A stretch of DNA of 64,000 nucleotides, taken from NCBI GenBank assembly GCA_948474755.1, contig CAOLHI010003146.1:124001-188000 (forward strand), in the 5' to 3' direction. The DNA comes from Ctenosaura bakeri. Taxonomy: Eukaryota > Chordata > Lepidosauria > Squamata > Iguanidae. Below the pieces are notes generated by a model. The model saw only the letters and a program-made list of their open reading frames with translations, made no database searches and had not been told where the DNA came from. The position numbers and the translations under genes are program-made. How positions within the stretch are numbered: position 1 is the first letter of the stretch; every line of letters starts with the position of its first letter. Below, one piece after another: positions 21,915-33,075 of this stretch.

Positions 21915-22094
21915 TGGCCATTTCCACACTAGACTGTTAGAGCACTATGATTCCACTTTCAACATCCTGTGGAATCCTGGGGTTTGCAGTTTTGGGAGAT
22001 GCCAGCCAGCCCCTCCCAAAACTGCAAACCCCAGGATTCCATAGGATGTTGAAAGTGGAATCATAGTGCTATAACAGTCTAGTGCGGAAATGGC
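21915..22094. mobile_element. Palindromic MITE, copy F
   Basis: This full-length 180-bp copy is flanked by an exact 5-bp duplication, TACAG at 21910-21914 and 22095-22099. Both arms have GACTGTTA-AGCACTATGATTCC-type tips and CAACATCCT; the left arm has CTGTGG where the right has CTATGG. Confidence 0.93.
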
Positions 22095-22360
22095 TACAGA
22101 TGCTCACTTCTGCTTTTTCTATCAGATACTAACTGCTGCTCTTGTGGAACCGAATCAAGCGTTTCTCTCTCTTCCTCTCTTCCATCTCCTGCTGCACTTT
22201 GTCCCCTCTCAGAATATTATTCTTGTTCTGTTGAACATTCAAATGAGGAACAGGGTGAAAAAAAGAAACTTTATTTTTTTCTTCCAGAGACTCACCTCTT
22301 GGCATGCATGCTGGTAGGTGGCCGGATGGAGTGTGTGACAGAGCTGGGGCTTGGTTTCAC

Positions 22361-22365
<5 letters not shown>

Positions 22366-22400
<35 letters not shown>
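22366..22400 (+). repeat. (GT)n microsatellite
   Basis: About 17 GT dinucleotides, followed by a G run. Confidence 0.9.
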
Positions 22401-22402
<2 letters not shown>

Positions 22403-23211
22403 GGGGGGGCGTGATTTCTGTCCTTTGGTTTGCATCTGTGAGGCAGGAAATGGGGTTTTGGATGGAAATGTTTCCCTCATCCCGGGCTTAAAATAGAAAG
22501 GAGGAAAATAAGCCAACAAGAAAAGGAAAGAAGGTGAAGCTTTTGCGAGGAGAGATGAGAAAATACCACAGACAAGAGGTTTTCAAGCATGCTTTTGAGT
22601 TCAGGCCCAACTTTGAAACCTAAATACCCACATTGGCCATGAGGAGAAGAATAGTCTGCTCTACCACTGAGCAGAAGGACACCACAAACACCTAACATTT
22701 ATTTACCAATTGATTTATCTTCAGCTTTTTGTCCTACTATTTGAGGCAGCTTGGAATCGAAATAGAAAGCAATAATACACACAAACAAAAAATTATCAGT
22801 AAAACCACAAAGCAATCTAAAAGAGCTAAAAAAGAAACCACTGACGCTCAGTGGCAGCACAAAAGATAGCTTATTGATGGTACATTTCAAATAGCTGCTC
22901 ACTGGAATAAAAGAGATGTTTTTCCCTGTCTAAAAGTGAGCAGCCGGTGGTGTGGAGCCAGAGAGAGGACCTCTGGCTCTTCCCTGCCTTTGGTTCCCAT
23001 TCTGTTTTTCTATCACTTGAGAGAGATTGTCTCTTTCGTGACTTTGTAGAGATTGTGATCTGGAGTGGCAAAGCGACTGTGAACTCTGGGCCAGGAAACC
23101 CCTCAATTCAAATATCCAGGAAAGTTTTAGGAGGAGTAAGCCATCCTCTCTCTCATCCTTGGTCCTCTTTCTGCAACTTAGAGGACAGTAATACTGATAC
23201 TGAGAGCCAGA
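22401..23211. other. Mostly unassigned
   Basis: No gene is recognised. 22695-22870 (ATTTATTTACC, TTTTTGTCCTACTATTTGAG, GAGGCAGCTTGGAATC) resembles the widely dispersed squamate repeat end that reads 'tttatatcctatttttcacc' at 32590-32730; the match is weak. Confidence 0.4.
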
Positions 23212-23213
23212 TC

Positions 23214-23400
23214 AAGAAGCAATGTGATGTAATGGTTTGAGCATAGGACAGTGACCTTGGAGATCCGAGTTCGATTCCTCACTTGGACATGGAAACCCAC
23301 TGGGAGCATCACAGACACTTGGCCCCAGAAAACCCTGTGACAGTGTTTCCTTAAGGTTGCTGTAAATCAGAAATGACTTGAAGGCACACAACAACAACAA
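23214..23400 (+). mobile_element. tRNA-derived SINE
   Basis: The head has GATGTAATGGTTTGAGCATA and GATCCGAGTTCGATTCCTCA (B-box-like GTTCGATTC). The tail ends AATGACTTGAAGGCACACAA with four CAA units. The middle part is shortened. Confidence 0.85.
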
Positions 23401-23983
23401 TACTGAACTACCTTACAGTGCGGTAGTAAAAATTATTGTGATAAATATGTTGTGCATCACTTTGAAATTCTGAAAGTTGTGGGGATCTGAGGGTCATTCC
23501 CACCCCACTCCCTTTTGATGCCCTTTCAGTGCCTTGTGGGCCCCATTGTGCTATTTTCACTCCACTGGAAGGGATATTTCATTCACTTTTGGTTTGTATT
23601 TTGGACTGTTTCAGGCATTTTTCAGGCACAGGTCCTACTGCAATGGATTTTTAATGGAAAACCATGCATCCTGGATGCCTGCTCTGCAGTCCTCTAAGAT
23701 ATGCCAGTATTATAGGGTTTGGGGTTTTTTGTCCCCCTCTATTTTTTGATGGTGGTTTCAGGGCAGCAAAAGGGGTGGGATGGGGATCCAAGATCCTCAG
23801 GGGAGATAATTAGCCAAATATCTAGCCTCTTCTCTGTATCAGAGTGGGACAACACACTGTCTCTCTCTGGTGAGTGCAGGAGCCTAAATTTCAGGTTGAA
23901 TTGACCATCAAATGCACACATATGCTCCTTATGAATAGTATACTCTTTGGGAGTCGACCCGTTCTGTAGCTGACACTGATGGC
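23401..23983. other. Unassigned sequence
   Basis: No gene or repeat is recognised. Confidence 0.35.
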
Positions 23984-24938
23984 TGTTACCCCAAAATGTG
24001 GGTGGCTCAGGAGTACACTCACAATGACAGTACTGCCATGTGATGATGGGCAATTAATTGGCCCAATTAGAAGGCCTTCCACCAATGTCTATATGGGTCT
24101 CCGCAGGAAAGAATGAGCCAGAGATTCCAAAATAAACTAAAGTGATTTATTAAAGAGAATTCAATCACGCATGCACAGGATCCAAACACTTGCACAAGGC
24201 TAACCCCCCCAAAAAGGGGGGGAGGTGGATAGCATAGTTTCAGGGTTTCAGATGATAATTACTGGTCCAGAGAGTAGTAAAGAAAGCAGTGATGTGACTT
24301 AGACTTGCACCTAAGGACAGTGCTTGTTCAAGAACCAGAGTGACAGTGTGCCATTCAGCAAGTGAGATACTGCATCTGACTGCCTAAAACGAAGCGTTTT
24401 TATACCCAAAATCTGCCTGGAGGGTAAGAGTGTTAATGGTTATCTGGCTGGCTAAGTAATCGAGGTTGCAGAATGGACAATGAGGTCCAGGCTGCATTAA
24501 TGGTCTTAGTGTTAGGTGACAAAGAGTTAATGACCACTGTGATAGCTTAGTAACAATGGACAGGCATGCGAACAATGAGGGGAAATGTCCAGGTTCACAG
24601 GGAGAAGGATTGAAACAATCAGTTGTTGGTGAGAACTTCCCATCACTATTGTCTGACAACAGAATCGTTACAGCTTAGTTCAAGTCTATTATCCCTGGTT
24701 CATGTGGTAGTTCAAGTCTACTATCCCTGGTTCACTTCTTGACAATGACTTGGCTATGCCTAGAGGGGATCTCTGACCTACCTGTGCAATACATGTGTTC
24801 AGCCAGTGTTTTTCCTTTGCCCAGCTTGGCCTTATGGTCACATCAGAGTCCATTTTATATCAATGCCAATTAATATATTTTGCCAATCAGATCATATTTT
24901 GTCAATTAAACCATATTGAATCTGGTGGGCTGGTAACA
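23984..24938 (-). mobile_element. Solo LTR, family 2, copy 1 (955 bp), minus strand
   Basis: On the plus strand it starts TGTTACCCC and ends GCTGGTAACA, and is flanked by an exact 4-bp duplication, TGGC at 23980-23983 and 24939-24942. On the minus strand, a TATAAAAA box (complement near 24396-24406) precedes an AATAAA signal (complement near 24148-24153), the order expected in an LTR. The terminal heptamer TGTTACC is the same as in LTR family 1, but the interior differs. It aligns with 25913-26848. Confidence 0.8.
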
Positions 24939-25912
24939 TGGCCTTCAGTAACTTCTGGTTGACACTCTGAAGACTCAGATGCGAAAGCTTTTGTTTGTAA
25001 GTACAGAGAGATGAAACTTGTTTTGCACAATTTTCTGGTCTTGTCTGCTTACCAAGGCACTGGATCCTCTTGTATTTGTACTACTTTCAGACCTCGCTGA
25101 ATTGGAGTTTGGACCCCAGAATTGATTTCAGACTGCTGTATTGCTGTGCTGCCTCAGGTAGGGCAATTGCAAACTTATACACATAGAATGGCCACTTAGA
25201 CATCATAAAAAAAGATGAAACATATTTTGCAAAAGGAAGATCAGACACAAAGCTGCCATTTAAAACAACAGTCTTTTTTCAATTTTTCTTCTCTTCATTG
25301 AAACACCCAGGGGTATTGAACTGTGCTCCTGAATTTCTTCAGCTGTGCTGCTTCTGCTGTTACTTGCATTGGCTGAAAACCATTGTCTCATGTATCATCA
25401 CAGACTGATAACCCTAAACAGTATGGGAGTGTGGAGGAACAATAACTCTTGTCACGGCTAACATTTTCTGCAGCAGTGTTGTGTCTGTTGGAATAGCTGT
25501 TTCATTCTGTCTTACAAGTCAGTGTATGTAAAGACCCTTTGTAGTTTAAGGGAATTCAGAAACATACACTAAGGAGCATAACCTGTAAAACCAACTTCCT
25601 GCTTTGGTTATTTTAAAAAGAATGTGACAGAAAGCCTTCCCCACCCCTGCAACCAGATGGGCCACAGTTCACTTCCTATTTCTGTTGTTTCCCTTCCTGG
25701 TTTGTATTAAATGACAACTGATGCTTTGGTCAAAAATTAAATTAGTATTGCCAGATGGGATGATGACATGTCTCTGATTCAGAGGCATTACAATCTCTTG
25801 GAATGTGGTGGGACTATCCAGTTCTGAAGAGATCTCCGCTGTTCTTTTTGGCATAACTGTTGCTCTGAACGCATGAGATCCTGTTAGGTCCTCTATCAGC
25901 ATCTGCAATTAA
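24939..25912. other. Unassigned sequence between two family-2 LTRs
   Basis: I find no gag, pol or env-like reading frame and no obvious primer-binding site. The left LTR has its own target duplication, so this interval is more likely ordinary flanking DNA than a proviral interior. Confidence 0.5.
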
Positions 25913-26848
25913 TGTAAAAATGAGGAATTAATTAATTCAAATTAAGAAGGCTGCAAGAGGAGGGGTAACTGGCAGGACCTTTTCACCAATGTTTATGGGG
26001 TAACTGCAATAAAACCAGCCAAAACGTAGAAATCGTCTTGAATGTATTTTATCGGGGGAAAGTCAAACAAGCACACAAAGACTGACACTCATGCACACAC
26101 TTGCATAAGGCTAACCAAAATATAGAGAGGAAAAGTGGATAGCAGAGAATTCAGAGTAGAGCTGGCAATATTTACCATTCTAGAGAGAGGGAGATGGAGA
26201 AAATCGGTGTGGCTCAGGCTTGCACCCAAGGAAAGTACAATGTTGGGAATCAGGACAACAGAGTGGATGTCTGCAACTCATGTATTGTAAAGAGGTACCC
26301 AAAATCACATTTCTTATACCCAAAAACCTGCCCTGAATGCATGAGGTGTAGATGACTCTCTTCTTGGACAAATGATGGAGGTTGCAGAGTAGAAAAAAGC
26401 TGGCTGGAATGGGTTATGAAGGAAATATATTGATGATTTTAGCATGTTGGTGACAAAGGCATTGATAGCTTTATGCCAGCTCTGTATTGAGGACAGCATA
26501 AGGGGTGCTGTGGAAGATGCTAGGAAGGAGGACTTGGGAAGGTTTCGATAGGTAATACATGCAGCAGAGGTGCTTACTGGCTGCAGCTGGCTTGACAATT
26601 GTTTTTGTTGAGAGGATTAGTTTAGAGCCATTAAGTCAGGCTTTTCTGGCTAATTCTCGGTGAATTTATGACCTGACGATGCTGAGGTTACCTTTTGGCC
26701 TGCTATCCAGCCAGCTTCCCTTCTCCACATGGCCTTTTAGCCGTAAGTGTGTATAATTTATATTTTATGCCAATTAAACATATCTGCCAATTAATATATT
26801 TTGCCAATTAAACCATATCAAATTAGGGGATTTGCAGACTGCTTAACA
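25913..26848 (-). mobile_element. Solo LTR, family 2, copy 2 (about 936 bp), minus strand
   Basis: It shares with copy 1, in the same order, GTGGATAGCA, CTTGCACCCAAGGA, CTTATACCCAAAA (minus-strand TATA region near 26311-26325), GAGGTTGCAGA, GGTGACAAAG and the AT-rich AATATATTTTGCCAATTA end block. Termini are decayed (TGTAAAAA left, GCTTAACA right), and the flanking bases TTAA/TAAC do not form a clean duplication. Confidence 0.7.
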
Positions 26849-26882
26849 TAACTATAGGGTCAGTTATTGGGGGGAGTCTTAG

Positions 26883-27205
26883 GCCCTTTCTGCAACTCAC
26901 CTATTTTCGTCGCTGAGGTGTGGTGCTCGTGCAAGCAGCCTCCAGAGAGAGGCTTTCGCATCCCTGCTTCTTTGGCTCCGCATGAGCTTCCTGCTCGCTT
27001 GAGAGCCCCACCTCTTCCTTTCGCAGTGCAGCCTGGGACCTTCCCAGGCTGCACTGAGACAGGAAGCGTGACCGGCCCGGCTCCCGAGGCTCCGAACGCA
27101 AGGTAAGGCATGCACGCTGGCCCCTCCCGGCACTGCAAACCCCAGGATTCCATTGGAGGTTGAAAGTGGAATCATCGTGCTATAAGAGTGTCGTGCGGAA
27201 ATGTT
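26883..27205 (+). mobile_element. Chimeric element: GC-rich family left, palindromic MITE right
   Basis: The left ~235 bp belong to the GC-rich family (GCCCTTTCTGCAACTCACC, CTTCCTTTCGCAGTGCAGCC, CTTCCCAGGCTGCACTGAG). The right ~90 bp are the right arm of the palindromic MITE (CCCTCCCGGCACTGCAAACC to CGTGCGGAAATGTT), of the CAACCTCC plus ACTCTTATAG variety. Flanks CTTAG (26878-26882) and CATAG (27206-27210) match at 4 of 5, so the composite may have moved as one unit. Confidence 0.75.
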
Positions 27206-27466
27206 CATAGTTAAAACCCATAGGATACAAAAGTTAAAACATAACTAAACATTCAAAGAGAACTAAAACAATGTTAAAATATAGAATTAAAAACTCAAAC
27301 ATTCATCAGGAATACAGCATATTCCTCAGCAAGACAGCATACAACATATTCTATTAGACAGGCTGCATCACAGATTGCATGCCTCTCTGAATAAAAATTT
27401 GATTCAACTTGCACTGTTTGGTTTTAGGAAAAAAAAGACAAGGGTATGGTAGCATCACACACAGAC

Positions 27467-27905
27467 ACACAAATGATATACATGTATGTATGTATGTCGT
27501 GGGCAGGTTTTAGGGTCAAAATTATGGATTTTGATATGACCCGTGGATGTCGAGGGTCATTCCACAGAAAGAGGAAAGTGCCAGTGTTGTCTCAGGCGGC
27601 CAGTTGCCTCTGGCCACCACCATTTTCTCACCCAGGCATTCAAGAAGGTCAGAAGCAGCACCGTGGCAGAGAGAATAGAGGGGTCGGTGCTTCTTTTAGT
27701 TTCTCCTGGGTTCTCCTCACCATTTTTCTTTTAGGTTCTCCTTAGGTTCTGCTCACCATTCGCCACTCAACTTAAAGAAAGGGATGGCTCCTTTTTCAAT
27801 AAGAGTCAAGATAAAGTATTCACACTGACCCGTGTATAAGTCAACCTAGTTTTTTGGGGTGAGTTTTTTGACTAAAGTTTCTAGACTTATTTCTGAGTAC
27901 ATGCA
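27467..27905 (+). mobile_element. Mariner-like non-autonomous DNA transposon
   Basis: The left part has GGGCAGGTTTTAGGGTCAAA and GATATGACCCGTGGATGTCG. The right part has CTGACCCGTGTATAAGTCAA and GTTTTTTGGGGTGAG and runs to CTTATTTCTGAGTACATGCA. These are the worn inverted ends of a repeat with TCGACTTAT-type termini. It has no transposase frame. The exact ends are approximate; a (GTAT)n run lies at the left edge (about 27483-27497). Confidence 0.6.
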
Positions 27906-28189
27906 GTACATTATGTATGCACACAGAAAAAGGATGGAGAGAAGACTTTCTCCTCTCGTAACACTACAATCCATGTTTTTCAGTGAAGTGGAATATAGGA
28001 GATTCCAGACAGACAAAAAGAAATGCTATTTACAAAGCACTGTACATGGTTACGTGTACGTTCCTCACGTAATGATGGCTGACAATTTGGATGACCTTCA
28101 AAGAAGACTACTATAAAGCTACAAGTGGCTCCTAGTCATGATGATTATGTAATATTTATAGTATCAGAGGAAGAATGACTTTGAATACA

Positions 28190-29548
28190 GAATGAATATT
28201 CCTTATCTGAAATGCTTGGGACAAGAAGTGTTCCACATTTTGGATTTTGGAATACCATACTGTTACCACGGTTATGATATGTCGGGTGAGAGCACTAGAT
28301 ATCCTTTTGATATCAAATAATTTGGCCTTTACTTGACCTTTCTCTGCCACCCTACCCCACGTGTTTGCAGAGGTCCACCGGACAAGCATGTATTGGGCGC
28401 GGCCGTTAATGGTTGTACATTCCAAAGCCTCATTCAGGCAGGCAACTTAAGCTTCTCTGATGCTTTAGGGAAAAACCTCCCTGCAAACCGGCTTTGCTTG
28501 GCGCGTATCTTTACAAAGCCGCATGGCCAAGAGCCGAGCCATTCCTTTATGTCGGGCCATCAGCATACTGGCCATACTATTGTCATCCAGCTTTAAGCTC
28601 ATCATGCAAAAACCTGACCTTTTCCAACTCCTTTGTCCAGCTACAAAATTCCTTTGTTCTCACCAAGCATAATCTGTAGGTAAAATCCACCCTATAAAAC
28701 GTCCCCACTTCTGGGACTACCTCGGAACACTTTGGACTTCCATCCTGCCTTGCTGTCAGTTTGTCCAGTGAACTCCCCTCAGCGGACCGTGCTGAGCTTC
28801 CATCCCTGCAACCTCATCTTCTCTCTAGGACTATGAGACCAGGTGTCGTATTACCCATTCCCCAAAGTTCTCCATTTCTATTTCTCAGTTAGTTAGTGTA
28901 TGTTGTGTCTTTCATGTTTCTTGTCTTCAATAAAATATTATTTGTTACTTTAAAACCCTGTCTAGCTGCTCTCTGACCTGACGCTGTATACATAGGGTTA
29001 AAGATCCTAGCTGAAGTTACCCTGCCTCTCGTCAGCTTAAGAGAGTGCTCGAGCTTAATTTCCCCAACCTGTGTTTTTATTTGGTTATTTGGGCGCCCCT
29101 CCCGGGACCCCCAACATACAGGGTAACAATACCTTTTTGGAGTAGTCTTGTGTTTCATTTGTTCATCACTTGTGTTGTGTATGAGATGTGGGGTGGAAAG
29201 AGACTGAGGATCTGTGAAATGGCAGGAATCCAAGCGTAGTGCTTGGGGTGAATCCACACCTCCAACCATCTCACAGATCCTCAGTTTCCCTCTTTCATGC
29301 TGCCGGATGCCTGCTCCTGCCCTCAAGATGGCAGCTGCAGTGTTCCTGTTGTCCATCTCTCAGAGCCTCAGCCCCAGGCTGCAAAAAGAGAGAGGCTGAA
29401 GTTCTGAGAGGAAAAGGAGCTGGAGTGCTGCTACCACTGCCTCAAAGGCAGAAGCAGGTGGCTGGAAGCAAAAAAAAAAGGGGGGGGGAGTTGGAGGTTT
29501 TTCAGATTTTGGATTTCCAGATAAAGGAGGCTCAACCTGTATTAGTTT
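28190..29548 (+). mobile_element. Tigger-like DNA transposon split by a solo LTR
   Basis: The left segment has ATTCCTTATCTGAAATGCTT, GGGACAAGAAGTGTT and CATTTTGGATTTTGG. The right segment ends with CAGATTTTGGATTTCCAGAT and AAAGGAGGCTCAACCTGTAT, an inverted counterpart of the left end. Between them lies LTR 28261-29128. The right interior includes CpG-rich sequence near 29290-29350 and an A-run plus G-run near 29470-29490. No transposase frame. Confidence 0.6.
28261..29128 (+). mobile_element. Solo LTR, family 1, copy 2 (868 bp)
   Basis: It starts TGTTACCACGG and ends ACAGGGTAACA, with an exact 4-bp duplication ATAC at 28257-28260 and 29129-29132. TATAAAA is at about 28693 and AATAAA at about 28929. 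It interrupts the Tigger-like element at 28190-29548. The exact duplication shows that this is a complete solo LTR left by LTR-LTR recombination. Confidence 0.9.
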
Positions 29549-29752
29549 CTGGGGAACACAAGCAGGATGATGTTCTCGTATTTGCCTCTTTCCCTCTTCT
29601 ATAAAGTAAATGTAACTGTGGTGACTGTATTATGTTGCACTAATTGACTGTATTTTACAGTTCTACCTTGTGAACATCCATATGGAGGTTTCATCTCAAA
29701 AAGCAGTATAGAAATATTTTCAGTCAGTCAATCAATCAATCAAGCAAGTAAT

Positions 29753-29813
29753 CCATCTGGTTGGCCTCTGTACAAACATAATGCTGGACTAGAAAGGTCT
29801 TTGGTCTGATAAA
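29753..29813 (+). mobile_element. CR1-L3-like LINE 3' fragment
   Basis: CATCTGGTTGGCCTCTGTAC followed by ATGCTGGACTAGAAAGG and CTTTGGTCTGAT is the terminal part of the same LINE seen at 5106-5391. A (TCAA)n-like tract precedes it at 29725-29745. Confidence 0.55.
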
Positions 29814-30646
29814 ATCATAGAATCATAGAAATTTAGAGTTGGAAGAGAGCCCAGGGGCCATCCAGTCCAACCCCCTGCCATGCAGGAACACCCTCAAAGC
29901 ACTCCCGACAGATGGCCATCCAGCCTCTGCTTAAAAACCTCCAAAGAAGGAGACTCCACTACACTCCGAGGCAGCAGATTCCACTGCTGTACAGCCCTTA
30001 CTATCAGGAAGTTCTTCCTGAGGTTCAGGTGGAATCTCCTTTCCTGCAGCTTGAATCCATTGCTCCTTGTCCTGGTCTCTGGAGCAGCAGAAAACAAGCC
30101 CTCTCCTTCCTCTACACGGCATCCCTTCAAATATTTCAACATGGCTATCATGTCCCCTCTTAACCTTCTCTTCTGCAGACTAAACATACCCAGCTCTCTA
30201 AGTCTAGTACTGCAACCACAAGGTTGTGAGTTCGATCCTGCCGGGCTCCAAGTTTGACTCAGCCTTCCATCCTTCTGCAGGTCGGTAAAACGAGTACCCA
30301 GTTTGTTGGGGGCAATTAGCTAAAATACATCGTAAACCACTTAGATAACACTTAGTTGATAAGCAGTATAGAAATAAATGCTATTGCTATTGCTATAAGT
30401 CTATCCTCATAGGGCATGGCTTCCAGGCCCCTCACCATTTTGGTCACCCTCTTCTGGACTTGCTCCAGCTTGACCATGTCCTTCTTGAATTGGGGTGCCC
30501 AGAACTGGACACAGTATTCAAGATGAGGTCTAACCAAAGCAGAGTAGAGTGGTATCAGTACCTCCCTCGATCTAGACACCATACTCCTATTGATGCAGCC
30601 GAGAATTGCATTGGCTTTCTTGGCTGCTGCATCACACTGCTGTCTG
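29814..30646 (-). mobile_element. CR1 LINE, minus strand, split by a SINE
   Basis: The 3' end lies at the left (ATCATAGAATCATAGAAATT, GGCCATCCAGTCCAACCCCC). ORF2 C-terminus reads [40 protein letters not shown] and, beyond the [24 protein letters not shown] and [17 protein letters not shown]. It is very close to the copies at 4229-5098 and 36489-38880. It is truncated in the RT thumb. Confidence 0.9.
30206..30397 (+). mobile_element. tRNA-derived SINE (Sauria-SINE-like) nested in CR1
   Basis: The head GTACTGCAACCACAAGGTTG and GTGAGTTCGATCCTGCCGGG contains a tRNA-like B box (GGTTGTGAGTTCGATCC region). The body has TGCAGGTCGGTAAAACGAGT and the tail CAGTATAGAAATAAATGC followed by CTATTG repeats. 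An 8-bp duplication of CR1 sequence, TAAGTCTA, lies on both sides (ending at 30205 and again just after 30397). This is a SINE family different from the CAA-tailed one. Confidence 0.85.
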
Positions 30647-30809
30647 ATCTGGCAGGACATTGCAGTGACATAAACTGATAAATTACGAACAATTTCAAAA
30701 TAAATTCTTAGTTTTCTTCATGATTTTTGTTATCTGGGAAATGAGAGTGGTATTTTATAACAATTCCCTTCTGTCAACAAGACAGGATTCCATACTATGA
30801 GGCATATGT

Positions 30810-31935
30810 CAATAGATATAGCATATTAATATGCCCTATTTGTTTAATCTGTATGCTAAATCTGTAGAATGCAAAGCTGGATTAGATTCTGAGAATCGAG
30901 GCATGAAAGTTGGGGGAAGAAACATCAACAATTTAAGATAGGTTGTTACTGCAGTTTAGGCCTCCTTGGAGATACCCCTAGATATCATTGTGATATCAAT
31001 AATTTGGCTCTCTTCCACCACCCCTCTCCATGTGTTTGTGAGGCCCCCGGACAAGCACAGAACTAGGCTCAGCCATTAATCGCTAGACATTCCATTCTCT
31101 ACCCAGGCAGGCCAGAAATGCCAGATCCTTGCTTTAGGAGACCTCTCTGGAAACACCCTCATTATGTATGCACACTGTTTACAAAGGACTCCCTGCCCCG
31201 ATCAGGCACCCTGGCAAGCTGAATACTCAACTGCCAAGCACTGAGTATTTGCATACTGGCTAACTCTTTGTCAATTTGGACTTAATCATGCTAAATTCTG
31301 ACCTTTCCAAAGCTTTGTCCCGCTCCTGAAACGCATTGTTTTCCCCAAGTACGGCATAGCCTGCAGCCACATTTCCCTCTATAAAAAACCCTGATTCCAA
31401 GACCATCCTCGGATCGCTCCCAAGTTCCAGACCGCCTTGCTGCCGCTTTGCTTGGCGAGCTTCCTCTTAGCTCCATGTGCCTAGATACATCGAACCCCAG
31501 CATCACTCTCTATCTTCTTTCCGGGCTTCAGAACAGGTTTCGTATCACCCGAATCAACTATCCCTCTGAAAATCCCGCTATCATACTCACACCTTTATTT
31601 TCCTTAGTTATCTGTGTGCGTGTGTTGCTTACATTGTGTGCCTGTATTTAATAAAGATCATTCATTTATTTCCAACACGGTTTGCTTCTTGACTTGGCCT
31701 GACCCTGCAAACATTGGGTTACAAGATCCTGCTGCATTACCCTGCCTCTCGCAGTGCCAACCAGTGCTCTTGACTAATTTCCCCATCTTGTGTAATTGTA
31801 AGGTTATTTAGGTGTCCCTCCCGGGACTCCCCAGTAAACAGGGTAACGGGTAGATGACACCCTACTACTAACAGAAAATAGAAAAGAACTTGGACTGATT
31901 ACTGAAGAAAGTCAAGGCAGAAAGTGCAAAGGAGG
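30810..31935 (+). mobile_element. RTE (BovB-type) fragment split by a solo LTR
   Basis: The left part translates to a degraded version of the LFNLYA...GLDSE...INNLRY region (CCTATTTGTTTAATCTGTAT, AATGCAAAGCTGGATTAG, ATCAACAATTTAAGATA). The right part resumes with TAGATGACACCCTACTACTA and AACAGAAAATAGAAAAGAAC, the same sequence as 33240-33275. The LTR lies exactly between, at the codons leading into the catalytic DD motif. Confidence 0.75.
30944..31847 (+). mobile_element. Solo LTR, family 1, copy 3 (about 904 bp)
   Basis: It starts TGTTACTGCAG and ends AAACAGGGTAAC. The flanks AGGT (30940-30943) and GGGT (31848-31851) match at 3 of 4, and the terminal A of the LTR appears lost. TATAAAAAA is near 31380 and AATAAA near 31650. 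It sits inside an RTE remnant. Confidence 0.82.
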
Positions 31936-32765
31936 AAGACGAGGAGACTTTTGTGTATTTTATAATGCTGTGTTAGTGGTCACAGTAGACAACATGTTTT
32001 GATAAATGCATCAGTCCATTGTATACTTGGAATTTCCTTCATATAAAGTGAAGAGAAAACAGTGGCTGTGAAACATTAAACCGATCTGTACAAGAAAGAA
32101 TAAGCCACCGTAAGGCCATAGTGTTAAAATTTATGCTAGTTCAAACATCTTGTTCACTGGGCAATGTACAACCAGAAGGCAGAAAAATGTCTCATTCACA
32201 GTTTGTTAATTGAATAGATGTTTTATTTCTTCTAATCCAGTATGCCCAAACTAAATAGGGCCCAGAGGAGGTTAACATCCTGTGTACCTCCAGAGGTCAT
32301 GAACTCACATGTGGTAGCTTAGAAAGGGCAGCTGTCATCATGTTTAACCTGGCAAGGCATGGAAAGTGCAGAACTTTTCCAGTTTGGCTTTGAATATTCT
32401 AAACCTTCAGGGAGAACAGAAGCACAAGTCAGCTGAAGGTCCTTGAAAACTTCTGGCAAAATGTGCGAAAAAGAAGTATCAGAGTTACCAAAAAGCGGGT
32501 TGCAATTTTTGTCTATTAAAACATCTGTAAGCTCTTTTTCTGTTGTATTTTGATTAAACCAACAGAAAGCTGAGCTCATTATTTATCTATTTGGTATTTC
32601 ATTTATATCCTATTTTTCACCCAGTGCAGAAGCCAAGCTGCCTTATGTGATGAATGAAAACAAATTACAGCTAAAAGCTGATGAGTTATAACATCAAAGA
32701 GTAATTAAAAATTAAATAAGCTATCATATGAAAACCAAGCATTGAATAACATTTGATTGTTCTGA
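31936..32765. other. Mostly unassigned
   Basis: No gene is recognised. 32585-32730 (ATTTATCTATTTGG, TTTATATCCTATTTTTCACC, AGCCAAGCTGCCTTATG) looks like the 3' end of a common squamate interspersed repeat, class uncertain. Confidence 0.4.
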
Positions 32766-33075
32766 TGGACAATGGAGCAAACCTGTTTTCTGCTGCTCTA
32801 GAGACTAGGACACAGAACAATGGCTTCACATTTCAGGAGAAGAGATTCCACCTAAACATTAGGAAGAGTTCCCTGATGGTAAGAGCAGTTCAACAATGGA
32901 ATATGCTATCTTGGGGTATAGTTGAGTCTCCTTATTTGGAGGTTTTTAAACAGAGGTTGGAAGGCCATCTGTCAGGAATGCTTTGGGTATTCTTGCATTG
33001 CAGAGAGTTGGATACGATGGGCCCTTGTGGTCTCTTTCAACTTCACAACTCTATGATTCTATGATATTCTATGTA
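32766..33075 (+). mobile_element. CR1 LINE 3' fragment, plus strand
   Basis: It gives ETRTQNNGFTFQEKRFHLNI, then RAVQQWNMLSWGIVESPYLE and the 3' UTR to AACTCTATGATTCTATGAT. It is moderately diverged. Confidence 0.85.

Noticed and set aside
28261..31847. LTR copies at 28261 and 30944 as the two ends of one provirus
   Set aside because: Each has its own flanking context (a Tigger-like element and an RTE), the first has an exact ATAC duplication, and the interval is CR1, SINE and other DNA.
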